Below are positions 38,735-46,775 of a stretch of 64,000 bases of DNA, in pieces. Each line of letters begins with the position of its first letter. Position 1 is the first letter of the stretch. Origin of the DNA: Acinetobacter soli (GTDB lineage: Bacteria > Pseudomonadota > Gammaproteobacteria > Pseudomonadales > Moraxellaceae); NCBI RefSeq assembly GCF_000760595.1, contig NZ_BBNM01000009.1:62001-126000 (forward strand), in the 5' to 3' direction. Below the pieces are notes generated by a model that saw nothing but the letters and a program-made list of their open reading frames with translations, had not been told where the DNA came from and did no database searches. The translations under genes were made by a program, and so were the position numbers.

Positions 38735-39026
38735 AGAATTGAATTGGTAAATAAAAAGATAGTAATGACAGTGCTTTAAATTTCAAAGATTTGTTATGTA
38801 AATTTATACATTGGCCTACTGTGATGCTCAAAAATGCTGAGGCGTAATTTACGATCGAGTGTCGTATCAAGCGTACTGTCAGCAGTAAATCCTGCTGTCA
38901 AATTGTAAATATTGCGCTATTTGTTGGGTGAATCGTATAAGGTAAAACGGTAAAACCACCATATAAACTTTTATTAATCCAAATGAAATAACGAATTAAA
39001 AAGTCAAATGATCTAAAGGCATCAGC

Positions 39027-39578
39027 ATGCAAAAAATAGAAATAACGCAAGCAACTCCGCAAGATTTAGATTGGATCGTCGCGCTTTACCAAGCCAATAC
39101 CAAACAACAGCTTCAGCAGCCAGTGCAGGGCTTTGTGCAGGATAATCCGCATTTTGAGCAGTTGGCACAAAAATGGATTGAGTCTTCATCGATTTATAAA
39201 GCTGAAATTGGGCAGCAGCCTGCAGGTTTTCTGGTACTTCAGCAGATGCTTTCAATGAATGGCCCTGAAATTATTCAGTATATTCATCAACATGCCGATA
39301 TCTTGGTGTTGAATGAAAGCCATCTGGCCGATATGCGTTATGCCACGTATGGACCTATTTTAGTTCATCATGATTATCGGGGCATGGGTGTTGCTAAGCG
39401 CTTATATGATCAGGCGATCCAAGATTTAAAACAGCAATCTTTTGATGCCTTGATTGCTTTTATTGATCTTGAAAATTCTACCTCGCTAAAAGTACATATC
39501 GATGGATTGAGCATGCGTATTATCGATAAAGTTGTACTTGCTTCAGGTCAGTTTTATATCATTGGTCAGGTCGTATAG
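39027..39578 (+). CDS. GNAT-family N-acetyltransferase
   Basis: 183 residues. The acetyl-CoA-binding motif A is ATYGPILVHHDYRGMGVAKRLYDQAI (about 105-130), with the RGMGVA loop for pyrophosphate binding. N-terminal IEITQATPQDLDWIVALYQAN is the usual first strand and helix. AAAGG lies a few bases upstream of the ATG. Substrate unknown. Single gene with a terminator after it. Confidence 0.87.
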   Translation: MQKIEITQATPQDLDWIVALYQANTKQQLQQPVQGFVQDNPHFEQLAQKWIESSSIYKAEIGQQPAGFLVLQQMLSMNGPEIIQYIHQHADILVLNESHLADMRYATYGPILVHHDYRGMGVAKRLYDQAIQDLKQQSFDALIAFIDLENSTSLKVHIDGLSMRIIDKVVLASGQFYIIGQVV

Positions 39579-39587
39579 AAACAAAAA

Positions 39588-39610
39588 AGCCGAAACAGTG
39601 TTTCGGCTTT
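39588..39610. terminator. Bidirectional terminator GNAT / trhO
   Basis: Stem AAAGCCGAAAC/GTTTCGGCTTT between convergent genes, A and T tracts on both sides. Confidence 0.88.
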
Positions 39611-39626
39611 ATGATGTATTGATGAA

Positions 39627-40559
39627 TTAAAGACGTTTACGTTTCGCGGCTGCAATTTGTGATTGACGCATACGGAAACCTTCTTTTTGTTTTTCTGTGG
39701 TTTTGTCTATGCAGTATACACACGATACGCCGTGTTCATAACTTGGAAGCGCCACCTCTTCAGGTGTGAGCGGCCAGCCACATGCATGGCATTTCACATT
39801 TTGGCCTTCTTCGACACCGTGAGTGACTGCTGTACGGCCATCAAATACGAAACATTCACCTTCCCACATGCTTTCTTCGGCAGGTGTTTCCTCTAAGTAC
39901 TTTAAAATACCGCCTTTAAGGTGATACACCTCTTCAAAACCTTCTTGGAGCAATAAGGAGGTTGATTTTTCACAGCGAATCCCGCCCGTACAAAACATCG
40001 CAATCTTTTTATCTTTATGCTGTTCCAGATTCTTTTTCACATAATCTGGAAACTCACGGAAAGTTTCTGTTTTAGGATCGATCGCGCCTTTAAATGTCCC
40101 GGCCTTGTACTCATAATCATTTCGGGTATCAATCAGAATAACATCGTCACGACGGATCAAATCATTCCACTCTTTTGGATCTAAATAATGTCCAACCAGA
40201 TCACGTGGCTTCACTTCCACACCCAAAGTCACAATTTCTTGTTTGAGTTTGATTTTCATTTTTCGAAATGGCTTGTCTGAGCTATGCGATTCTTTGTATT
40301 CCATCGCATTGAAGCCTTCATTCAATAAAAATTGACGAATAGTATCAATTGCGTGGCGATCACCTGCAACGGTACCGTTAATGCCTTCACTCGCTACGAT
40401 TAGAGTTCCACACAGATTGATGGTTTTGACCAGATCAAGAAGACGTTTTTGCAAATCTGCAGCATCGGCTACTTCTTTAAATTGGTACAACGCGGCAACC
40501 ACCCAATCATTGGTCGCTTGCTGTTCTACAGGTGCAAGCTGTTCTACAGTAGCGTTCAT
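39627..40559 (-). CDS. trhO: tRNA uridine(34) hydroxylase TrhO (rhodanese-domain)
   Basis: Oxygen-dependent enzyme making 5-hydroxyuridine at the wobble position of tRNA, the precursor of cmo5U. ATG 40559 (MNATVEQL) gives 310 residues; the frame continues 13 codons upstream without support. An N-terminal acylphosphatase-like domain is followed by a rhodanese domain with active-site Cys190 in MFCTGGIRCEKST. The C-terminal Cys motif CHACGWPLTPEE with later CVYC may hold zinc. Sequence landmarks match YceA of E. coli. Confidence 0.95.
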   Translation of the reverse strand: MNATVEQLAPVEQQATNDWVVAALYQFKEVADAADLQKRLLDLVKTINLCGTLIVASEGINGTVAGDRHAIDTIRQFLLNEGFNAMEYKESHSSDKPFRKMKIKLKQEIVTLGVEVKPRDLVGHYLDPKEWNDLIRRDDVILIDTRNDYEYKAGTFKGAIDPKTETFREFPDYVKKNLEQHKDKKIAMFCTGGIRCEKSTSLLLQEGFEEVYHLKGGILKYLEETPAEESMWEGECFVFDGRTAVTHGVEEGQNVKCHACGWPLTPEEVALPSYEHGVSCVYCIDKTTEKQKEGFRMRQSQIAAAKRKRL

Positions 40560-40778
40560 GGAAAACTCCAAACATAGATAACAAAAATTTAGGCGCATAT
40601 TCTAGCTCGAATTTTTCCAATTGGCGAGAATTCAATACATTTTATAGGGATTTATTTGTCTAAGATGGAATGTGTAAAAATGTCTAAGTTTTATTCAAAA
40701 TCACAGGATGGATTTTAAAGTTTAAAGACTAAATATTGTGTTTTTTTAGATAAAGCATACAATATATAGTAGTTTTTG

Positions 40779-40804
40779 GCGTTTATGAGTCATCTTATAA
40801 ACGC
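40779..40804. promoter_or_regulatory. Inverted repeat upstream of the DUF1289 gene
   Basis: Arms GCGTTTAT/ATAAACGC with a 10-nt loop, 31 bp upstream of the GTG start. Possible operator or leader hairpin. Confidence 0.35.
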
Positions 40805-40834
40805 GTATTGTAATTAATCGATAGGGAGATAAGT

Positions 40835-41323
40835 GTGACGCAAGATCGACGCATTACCACTTTGACGCCTTGCGCAGGGCGCTGTTCGACGACGTTTGGA
40901 GATAACGTCTGCCGTGGTTGTCGTCGTTTTAGCCATGAAATTATTCATTGGAACAGTTACACCCCAGAGCAGCAATTAAGCATCTGGACACGTTTAGACA
41001 TTCAGTTAGATCAGATTCTAATTCCGATGCTCCCTCATGCCAATCTGGCGCAAGCTTTCGCGTTTCTCAAATTAAAGCGCGTACGTCTGTTTGAGCATGC
41101 ATCTACTGGCCGCACTTTATATCATGCCTTGAAAGTGTGCGAAAAAAATATCTATCTGGCTGATGAAAGTGGTCTAGGTATTCAAAGTCACCAAGTCAAA
41201 CCGCTCTGGCAAGAGTTCGAACGTCGCATTTTATCCTTGGCTCAGGCCAGCTATGATTTTGCATGGTTACGCGCCGATGGCATGAAACAACACTTACTCG
41301 AAACGGTAGAAGATGACTTTTAA
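40835..41323 (+). CDS. DUF1289-containing protein
   Basis: 162 residues from GTG 40835, with GGGAGA upstream. The first 40 residues carry the DUF1289 cysteine pattern, CAGRCSTTFGDNVCRGCRR, four Cys probably binding an iron-sulfur cluster or zinc, followed by HEIIHWNSYTPEQQ. The remainder is helical (QAFAFLKLKRVRLFEHASTGRTLYHALKV) and unlike short DUF1289 proteins, which are about 60 residues. It may therefore have an extra effector domain. Function unknown. Confidence 0.86.
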   Translation: MTQDRRITTLTPCAGRCSTTFGDNVCRGCRRFSHEIIHWNSYTPEQQLSIWTRLDIQLDQILIPMLPHANLAQAFAFLKLKRVRLFEHASTGRTLYHALKVCEKNIYLADESGLGIQSHQVKPLWQEFERRILSLAQASYDFAWLRADGMKQHLLETVEDDF

Positions 41324-41349
41324 AAAAAGCCCGATGTCGGGCTTTTTTT
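41323..41349. terminator. Bidirectional terminator between the DUF1289 gene and ribB
   Basis: Perfect stem AGCCCGA/TCGGGCT flanked by A7 and T7. Confidence 0.92.
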
Positions 41350-41361
41350 GATCTGATAATC

Positions 41362-42021
41362 TTAAATTTGATGCTTTAGGCGATACTGCACTAATTCTTC
41401 AATGGTAATTACGGTCAAATGATGAGTTTGTGCATACGCCAATACCTGAATACCTGCTGCCATTGTGCCATCTGGATTGGTCAATTCACATAACACGCCC
41501 GAAGGTTTTAAGCCTGCCAAACGTGCCAGATCAATTGTGGCTTCGGTATGACCACGGCGAGCCAATACGCCACCATCACGTGCGCGTAAAGGGAAGACAT
41601 GGCCTGGACGATTTAGATCACTGGCGACCGCACCATCTTTAATGGCAGCTTGAATGGTGGTAACACGGTCTTTGGCTGAAACGCCTGTGGTGACGCCATG
41701 TGCAGCCTCAATGGTGACGGTAAAGGCGGTATGAAACTGGCTGGAATTGTTTTGTACCATAGGAGGTAGCTCAAGATGATCGGCCAGTTGTTCTGAGAGG
41801 CAAAAACACACAATGCCTGAACCGTCTCGAATCATACGCGCCATGGTCTCTACATTGAGAGTTTCGGCTGCCACAATCAGATCGGCTTCATTTTCACGAT
41901 CAAAATCGTCCATCACCAATATTGGTTTTCCGGCACGCATATCTTCAAGTGCTTGCTGAATACGTTGTTCGGCTGGAGAGAGGGCAGAGAAGAAAATTTC
42001 GGGTTGAATCAAACTAGACAT
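41362..42021 (-). CDS. ribB: 3,4-dihydroxy-2-butanone 4-phosphate synthase
   Basis: Converts ribulose 5-phosphate to the four-carbon unit of riboflavin. 219 residues. Active-site blocks are [18 protein letters not shown] near residue 37, [31 protein letters not shown], and [33 protein letters not shown]. It is the monofunctional form without a fused GTP cyclohydrolase II domain. An FMN riboswitch lies upstream at 42131-42263, so flavin feedback on expression is expected. Confidence 0.97.
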   Translation of the reverse strand: MSSLIQPEIFFSALSPAEQRIQQALEDMRAGKPILVMDDFDRENEADLIVAAETLNVETMARMIRDGSGIVCFCLSEQLADHLELPPMVQNNSSQFHTAFTVTIEAAHGVTTGVSAKDRVTTIQAAIKDGAVASDLNRPGHVFPLRARDGGVLARRGHTEATIDLARLAGLKPSGVLCELTNPDGTMAAGIQVLAYAQTHHLTVITIEELVQYRLKHQI

Positions 42022-42089
42022 ATGAAATGCTCACGTAATGGACTGTACGGTTAAACATTTCAGGACTGATGAGAAATGGGGGCGCAGCA

Positions 42090-42112
42090 ATACCACCCCA
42101 AAATGGTGGTAT
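42090..42112 (-). promoter_or_regulatory. Expression-platform hairpin of the ribB riboswitch
   Basis: Inverted repeat ATACCACC/GGTGGTAT with a 7-nt loop, between the aptamer and the ribB start. No T run follows, so control by Rho or by sequestering the leader is more likely than simple intrinsic termination. Confidence 0.5.
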
Positions 42113-42130
42113 CGTAAAACGTCGTCTTCT

Positions 42131-42263
42131 TTCATCCGGACTATACCGTCGGCTCTGGAATTACACCAGATCTGCGCTGAAAGCATGACTCACTTTGCTG
42201 CGCTCGCGGGCTTGCTCGTGCTGAGCTTACCGCCGGTGGGGAATTGCACCCCGCCCTGAAGCG
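42131..42263 (-). ncRNA. FMN riboswitch (RFN element) upstream of ribB
   Basis: Read on the minus strand, it has the conserved RFN blocks in order: AGGGCGGGGTGCAATTCCCC, ACCGGCGGTAAG, AGCCCGCGAGCG, TCTGGTGTAATTCCAGAG, and CCGACGGTATAGTCCGGAT. These are the closing stem and the five arms of the FMN aptamer. It precedes ribB and should lower its expression when FMN is abundant. Confidence 0.95.
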
Positions 42264-42368
42264 ATGTGTGAATAGTATAGCGTTTTTTGCATGATTTCCG
42301 AGAGCCTTTTTTAGAACAATCAGTTCTATGCATAGTGTAAATTTTGCTTTGCCAAGCGGTACAAACAC

Positions 42369-42392
42369 AAAAAAGCCCGCAGATTGCGGGCC
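42369..42392 (-). terminator. Terminator of panD
   Basis: On the minus strand, stem GCCCGC/GCGGGC with a short loop followed by six T, directly after panD. Confidence 0.88.
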
Positions 42393-42409
42393 TTTGGGCG
42401 TACAGTCAT

Positions 42410-42790
42410 TTAAGCGACTTGTACCGGAATACAGTTTGCCGTGTGGTTGACGGTATTATCTGGATTTGCATACACTAAACGCGGTTTGTGCGCATTTGCT
42501 TCGACTTCGGTAAAGTCACCAAAGGTTGCAATAATAACTAGATCACCTACATCTGCCTGATGTGCAGCGCCACCATTCACCGAAATAATGCCTGAACGTT
42601 CTTCACCACGAATGGCATAAGTGGTAAAGCGTTTGCCATTGGTGACATTCCAGACATGAATTTCTTCATATTCACGTATCCCTGCCAAATCCATCAAGAC
42701 ACCATCAATCGCACAAGAGCCTTCATAATGAAGTTCGGCATGTGTGACTACGGCACGGTGAATTTTGCATTTTAATAATCGAGATAGCAT
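42410..42790 (-). CDS. panD: Aspartate 1-decarboxylase
   Basis: Makes beta-alanine for pantothenate and CoA. 126 residues from ATG 42790, chosen for AGGAG upstream and the conserved first residues [16 protein letters not shown]. The proenzyme self-cleaves at Gly24-Ser25 (YEGSC) to form the pyruvoyl cofactor; both residues are present. Other landmarks are [17 protein letters not shown] and NPDNTV. coaD, a later CoA-pathway gene, is 13 kb away. Confidence 0.96.
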   Translation of the reverse strand: MLSRLLKCKIHRAVVTHAELHYEGSCAIDGVLMDLAGIREYEEIHVWNVTNGKRFTTYAIRGEERSGIISVNGGAAHQADVGDLVIIATFGDFTEVEANAHKPRLVYANPDNTVNHTANCIPVQVA

Positions 42791-42926
42791 GGCCAGCGTC
42801 TCCTGAGTTGACATAAGCGTCTGATCTTGTCCTTGAATCGGCACACGTTCACATCATTGTGAGCGAGTATGCGCATTTTGCTCTGATTCAAATCGCATGG
42901 CAAGCCTGATTGTTCAACAATTTATG

Positions 42927-43508
42927 CTAATTTGGCTTATATGCATTAATTTGGTTCATGGCTTGAGAGATTTGGCCGTCGACCAACAGTCTTAACTTTG
43001 ACAAGGCATGATGAATGGCATCGTCCATAAGGCTCTGTTCGCTTTGTGGTGCTTTACCCAAAACGTGCCCAGAAACGCGATCTTTCGATCCAGGATGACC
43101 GATTCCAATTCTTAAGCGGTGAAAGTTTGGCCCAATATGCGGCACAATATCACGTAAACCATTATGACCGCCGTGTCCGCCGCCTGTTTTTAAGCGAATC
43201 ACACCTGGGTCCATATCTAGTTCGTCATGCGCAATCAGAATAGATTCAGGGGGAATTTGATAAAACTTTGAAAAAGGAACAACACTTTGTCCCGAACGAT
43301 TCATGAAGGTCGTTGGAATTAAAAGACGGACATCGTGTCCTTCAATTTGGCCCCGTCCTGTATATCCATGAAACTTTGGATCTTTTTTTAATGTAATGTG
43401 ATACTGATCTGCAAGTTGCTCAACAAACCAGAATCCTGCATTATGACGGGTCTGGGCGTATTCCGTTCCCGGATTACCCAGACCAACAATTAGCGAAATC
43501 TTAGACAC
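42927..43508 (-). CDS. pth: Peptidyl-tRNA hydrolase
   Basis: Recycles tRNA from prematurely released peptidyl-tRNA. 193 residues from GTG 43508. N terminus LIVGLGNPGTEYAQTRHNAGFW includes the catalytic His22. DELDMDPGVIRLKTGGGHGGHNGLRDI contains the conserved Asp and the substrate-binding segment. Lies 19 bp after rplY and probably shares its transcript, an order frequent in gammaproteobacteria. Confidence 0.96.
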   Translation of the reverse strand: MSKISLIVGLGNPGTEYAQTRHNAGFWFVEQLADQYHITLKKDPKFHGYTGRGQIEGHDVRLLIPTTFMNRSGQSVVPFSKFYQIPPESILIAHDELDMDPGVIRLKTGGGHGGHNGLRDIVPHIGPNFHRLRIGIGHPGSKDRVSGHVLGKAPQSEQSLMDDAIHHALSKLRLLVDGQISQAMNQINAYKPN

Positions 43509-43527
43509 TAATTTACGCCTTGAACAC

Positions 43528-43824
43528 TTATGCGCGTTTGAAGTCAGCGTGCATAGGCGTGTTTTTAGCAGGGTGACGTTGTAACGCTTGGATTTTCACG
43601 TTTTCAACTTTGTCACCAAGTTTGATTTCAACAACTTCTTCAAAGAAAGCGTTGTTATCAAGCGCTTTAACAAGTTCACGAAGTTCGATTGTTACTGCTA
43701 CAGGCTCAGCTTCACCACCATAGATGATTGCTGGAACAAGCGCTTCGCGACGAAGGCGGCGGCTCGCACCTTTCCCTTGCTTGTCTTCGTTACGCGCAGT
43801 AGCGTTAAGTACAAAATTTGCCAT
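43528..43824 (-). CDS. rplY: 50S ribosomal protein L25
   Basis: Binds 5S rRNA in the large subunit. 98 residues from ATG 43824 (MANFVLNATARNEDKQGKG); five extra upstream codons are not conserved. The short single-domain form, without the CTC extension, as in E. coli. Key blocks are GASRRLRREALVPAIIYGGEAEPV and LQRHPAKNTPMHADF. Between prs and pth. Confidence 0.96.
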   Translation of the reverse strand: MANFVLNATARNEDKQGKGASRRLRREALVPAIIYGGEAEPVAVTIELRELVKALDNNAFFEEVVEIKLGDKVENVKIQALQRHPAKNTPMHADFKRA

Positions 43825-43920
43825 GAGATAAATCCTCATTAAAGTAAAATAAACTAAACTTGCGACCAGTTTAGTGATAGAAAACCCCAGCCAAGGCCAG
43901 GGTTTGAAAAATTCGGGCTA

Positions 43921-44874
43921 TTATAGATAACTATCAAACATCGCGCTAATAGATTCTTCGTTATTAATACGACGAATTGTTTCAGCGACCATGCTTGCTA
44001 CAGATACTTGGCGGATTTTGCCTAAATTCAATGCTTCAGGAGAAAGCGGAATGGTGTCAGTGACTACCAATTCGTCAAGCACAGAATTTTGCAAGTTTTC
44101 TAATGCCTTACCTGATAAAACAGGGTGAGTGGCATAAGCAACAACACGACGAGCACCAAATTGTTTCAGTGCATCGGCAGCTTTGCAAAGTGTACCGGCA
44201 GTATCAACCATATCGTCAACAATGACACAGTCACGATCTTTCACATCACCAATCAAATGCATCACTTGTGATTCATTTGCTTTTTGACGACGTTTGTCGA
44301 TGATTGCAAGGTCGATATCACCCATTTGTTTTGCAACAGCGCGTGCACGTACCACACCACCAACGTCAGGTGAAACCACCATCAAGTTGTCATGCGATTG
44401 CTGACGCAAATCTGCAAGCAGGGCAGGCGTACCGTAGATGTTGTCGACAGGGATATCGAAGAAGCCTTGGATCTGGTCAGCATGAAGGTCGATCATGACA
44501 ACACGGTCTACACCCACAGTGGTTAGCATATCTGCAACAACTTTTGCGGTAATAGGAACACGTGCTGAACGCGGACGACGATCTTGACGAGCATAGCCAA
44601 AATACGGAATAACAGCGGTAATACGACCAGCGCTAGCGCGACGTAATGCATCTGCCATCACCAAGATTTCCATCAGGTTATCATTGGTTGGAGCACATGT
44701 AGGCTGTACGATGAAAACGTCTTTACCACGAACATTTTCAGTAATTTCTACTGAAATTTCCCCATCAGAAAAGTGACCGACTGAAGCAGCACCGAGAGGA
44801 ATATGTAAATGGCTTACGACTTTCTGGGCGAACTGTGGATGAGCATTTCCACTAAAAACGACAAGATTGGGCAT
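43921..44874 (-). CDS. prs: Ribose-phosphate pyrophosphokinase
   Basis: Makes PRPP from ribose 5-phosphate and ATP for nucleotide, His and Trp synthesis. 317 residues. Landmarks: [25 protein letters not shown], the ATP loop [22 protein letters not shown], the divalent-ion segment [24 protein letters not shown], and the PRPP loop [15 protein letters not shown]. All intact. A tRNA-Gln gene starts 112 bp upstream on the same strand, and ispE lies beyond the tRNA cluster. Confidence 0.98.
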   Translation of the reverse strand: MPNLVVFSGNAHPQFAQKVVSHLHIPLGAASVGHFSDGEISVEITENVRGKDVFIVQPTCAPTNDNLMEILVMADALRRASAGRITAVIPYFGYARQDRRPRSARVPITAKVVADMLTTVGVDRVVMIDLHADQIQGFFDIPVDNIYGTPALLADLRQQSHDNLMVVSPDVGGVVRARAVAKQMGDIDLAIIDKRRQKANESQVMHLIGDVKDRDCVIVDDMVDTAGTLCKAADALKQFGARRVVAYATHPVLSGKALENLQNSVLDELVVTDTIPLSPEALNLGKIRQVSVASMVAETIRRINNEESISAMFDSYL

Positions 44875-44911
44875 GAAGCACCCTTGGCGGTTGGCATGTA
44901 ATGAATTTGGA

Positions 44912-44986
44912 TGGCAGGGGCGGCTGGATTCGAACCAACGGATGGCGAGATCAAAACCCGCTGCCTTACCACTTGGCGACGCCCCT
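44912..44986 (-). tRNA. tRNA-Gln(TTG), copy 1
   Basis: 75 nt on the minus strand, acceptor stem AGGGGCG/CGCCCCT, anticodon TTG in the stem-loop GCGGGTTTTGATCTCGC, TTCGAATC T-loop, CCA encoded. Preceded by its own promoter at 44998-45026. Confidence 0.97.
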
Positions 44987-44997
44987 AATGCGGCAGA

Positions 44998-45026
44998 ACT
45001 TTAATATTTTTGCCCGCTAATGTCAA
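44998..45026 (-). promoter_or_regulatory. Promoter of tRNA-Gln copy 1
   Basis: On the minus strand, consensus TTGACA (45026-45021), a 17-bp spacer and TAAAGT (45003-44998), about 11 bp before the tRNA gene. Confidence 0.7.
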
Positions 45027-45077
45027 GGAAATTGAGTATTAACGTGACAGTAAATTCAGTCTGACTTTATAAAGATA

Positions 45078-45152
45078 TGGCAGGGGCGGCTGGATTCGAA
45101 CCAACGGATGGCGAGATCAAAACCCGCTGCCTTACCACTTGGCGACGCCCCT
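45078..45152 (-). tRNA. tRNA-Gln(TTG), copy 2
   Basis: Same 75-nt sequence as copy 1. Lies 17 bp downstream of copy 3, so it is probably processed from one transcript with copies 3 and 4. Confidence 0.97.
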
Positions 45153-45169
45153 AAAGTTGAAATCTGTAA

Positions 45170-45244
45170 TGGCAGGGGCGGCTGGATTCGAACCAACGGA
45201 TGGCGAGATCAAAACCCGCTGCCTTACCACTTGGCGACGCCCCT
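45170..45244 (-). tRNA. tRNA-Gln(TTG), copy 3
   Basis: Same 75-nt sequence as copy 1; spacers of 17 and 23 bp to its neighbours indicate a polycistronic precursor. Confidence 0.97.
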
Positions 45245-45267
45245 ATTACAGAATTCTCAGGTGAAGA

Positions 45268-45342
45268 TGGCAGGGGCGGCTGGATTCGAACCAACGGATG
45301 GCGAGATCAAAACCCGCTGCCTTACCACTTGGCGACGCCCCT
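45268..45342 (-). tRNA. tRNA-Gln(TTG), copy 4
   Basis: Same 75-nt sequence. First of the cluster in transcription direction, only 13 bp after the ispE stop. No convincing promoter is seen in the short gap, so cotranscription with lolB-ispE is possible. Confidence 0.97.
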
Positions 45343-45355
45343 AAATATCATTCTT

Positions 45356-46177
45356 TTACAAACATAAAGGAGATTGTTTTAACCCGTGAACCACATAAGC
45401 TTTACATGGGGCATGAGTTACAATTTCGTTCACATTCATATCGGAAGTGACCTCAGTAAAAACACAGGCACCTGTTCCTGTAAGCTGTGCAGAACCGAAC
45501 TGATCGAGATACTGCATTGCTTCTTCTACTTCTGGATATAGGCTTCTAGCAAGTGCTTCAAAGTTATTTCCAAAATCAGAAGGCTTTATCTGATAGGCGC
45601 AAAATGTAGTGCGCTTAGAATCTCTTGTCAATGTTTTTTGCGAAAAAAGCAGTTGAGTGCTGATAAAACAGTCAGGTTTTAAAACAATGTATTGTTTTTG
45701 ATCTAAATCTACAAAAGTAAGCTTTTCTCCGACTCCTTCGGCCCATGCATTTTTTCCATAAACAAAAATCGGGACATCTGCACCCAGACTTAAACCTAAA
45801 TCTGCCAATTGATCAATTGTTAGGCTGCATTCCCAAAGGCTATTAAGTACCCGTAAGGTGGTGGCTGCATTGGATGATCCGCCACCTAGCCCTGCACCCA
45901 TGGGAATATTTTTTTCTATCAAGATGTGTAAGCCACAGTACTTTGTTGCATATGGTTTGAGCAGTTGTGCGGCCCGGTAGATTAAATTTTGTGTCAGATC
46001 GACCTGCGCAATTCCCTCAATTTCAATTTCATGCTTGTCGTTTAATGGCGTAAAGGTGAGCCAATCATACAAATCAATCAGTTGAAAAATGCTTTGCAAT
46101 TCATGATAGCCGTCGCTGCGACGGCCTGTGATATGTAAAAACAGATTCAGTTTTGCAGGTGAAGGAACGCGCATCAT
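45356..46177 (-). CDS. ispE: 4-diphosphocytidyl-2-C-methyl-D-erythritol kinase
   Basis: GHMP kinase of the MEP isoprenoid pathway. ATG 46177 (MMRVPSPAKLN) gives 273 residues, just after the lolB stop. The frame continues to 46240 inside lolB, but the family begins at SPAKLNLFLHITGRRSDGYHEL. The ATP-binding GHMP motif is NIPMGAGLGGGSSNAATTL, and the C-terminal motif reads SAQLTGTGACVF. Normally lolB-ispE-prs are contiguous; here four tRNA-Gln genes sit between ispE and prs. Confidence 0.95.
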   Translation of the reverse strand: MMRVPSPAKLNLFLHITGRRSDGYHELQSIFQLIDLYDWLTFTPLNDKHEIEIEGIAQVDLTQNLIYRAAQLLKPYATKYCGLHILIEKNIPMGAGLGGGSSNAATTLRVLNSLWECSLTIDQLADLGLSLGADVPIFVYGKNAWAEGVGEKLTFVDLDQKQYIVLKPDCFISTQLLFSQKTLTRDSKRTTFCAYQIKPSDFGNNFEALARSLYPEVEEAMQYLDQFGSAQLTGTGACVFTEVTSDMNVNEIVTHAPCKAYVVHGLKQSPLCL

Positions 46178-46190
46178 AAGGGGATTTGAC

Positions 46191-46772
46191 TTAACGATTT
46201 TGAATAAGCATTGTAATACGATTTTCCTGATTATCGGCAAGCGCTTGCTTTAAAATCAGTTTGTTGGGAAGTTTTTGTTGATCGTTATAACTCAATGACA
46301 CATCCCAATCATCTTCAACAATATTGGTTACACGGCCATTTTGATCTTGTGTCGTTTTTGCAGACATTGTGGCAGGTCTAGCTTGTACCCAGTTCACCAA
46401 ATGCGTAATCGGAGCTTGCCAGCCAGTTGCACGCTGTAACAGCTCTTCAGGCGTTTGTGCAGTAATCAAGCCAGTTTTGGCGCTGTTTAAGCTCACTTGT
46501 CCGGGTTTGCCTGTAATTTGAGTTTTACCAACCCCTAAAATACCGCTGAGCTCAATATCAAATTGATCTTGATGCTGAGACCAAGTAAAAAAGGCGCTGC
46601 CAGACTGTTTTGGTGTGCGAACGCCAATTTTACCTTGTAAATCAAATTCATTAAGCTGTTCAGTTTGATTCTGAGTCGCCGGTGATTGCGTTTTGACGAT
46701 ATGCTGACAACCGGTAAAAAATAACGCACTCGAGCAGCATAGGGCAAGGGAAAGACGAGATGTGGTAAGCAT
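46191..46772 (-). CDS. lolB: Outer-membrane lipoprotein receptor LolB
   Basis: Accepts lipoproteins from LolA and inserts them in the outer membrane. 193 residues. Lipoprotein signal with lipobox FFTGC. The core FDLQGKIGVRTPKQSGSAFFTWSQHQDQFDIELSGILGVG and ATGWQAPITHLVNWVQAR match the family. It starts 3 bp after the upstream TPR gene, so the two are coupled. Confidence 0.93.
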   Translation of the reverse strand: MLTTSRLSLALCCSSALFFTGCQHIVKTQSPATQNQTEQLNEFDLQGKIGVRTPKQSGSAFFTWSQHQDQFDIELSGILGVGKTQITGKPGQVSLNSAKTGLITAQTPEELLQRATGWQAPITHLVNWVQARPATMSAKTTQDQNGRVTNIVEDDWDVSLSYNDQQKLPNKLILKQALADNQENRITMLIQNR

Positions 46773-46775
46773 AAA

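Noticed and set aside
38881-38905. CAGCAG/CTGCTG inverted repeat upstream of the GNAT gene
   Set aside because: Only 6-bp arms and no nearby promoter match; compatible with chance.
44912-45342. CRISPR-like repeat spacing in the ispE-prs interval
   Set aside because: The repeats are whole tRNA-Gln genes of 75 nt with unequal spacers (17, 23 and 91 bp), not a CRISPR array.
45108-45344. Open frame coding a peptide with a repeated [17 protein letters not shown] motif
   Set aside because: It runs antisense across tRNA-Gln copies 2-4; the repeat is the tRNA itself. Such peptides are common false annotations.
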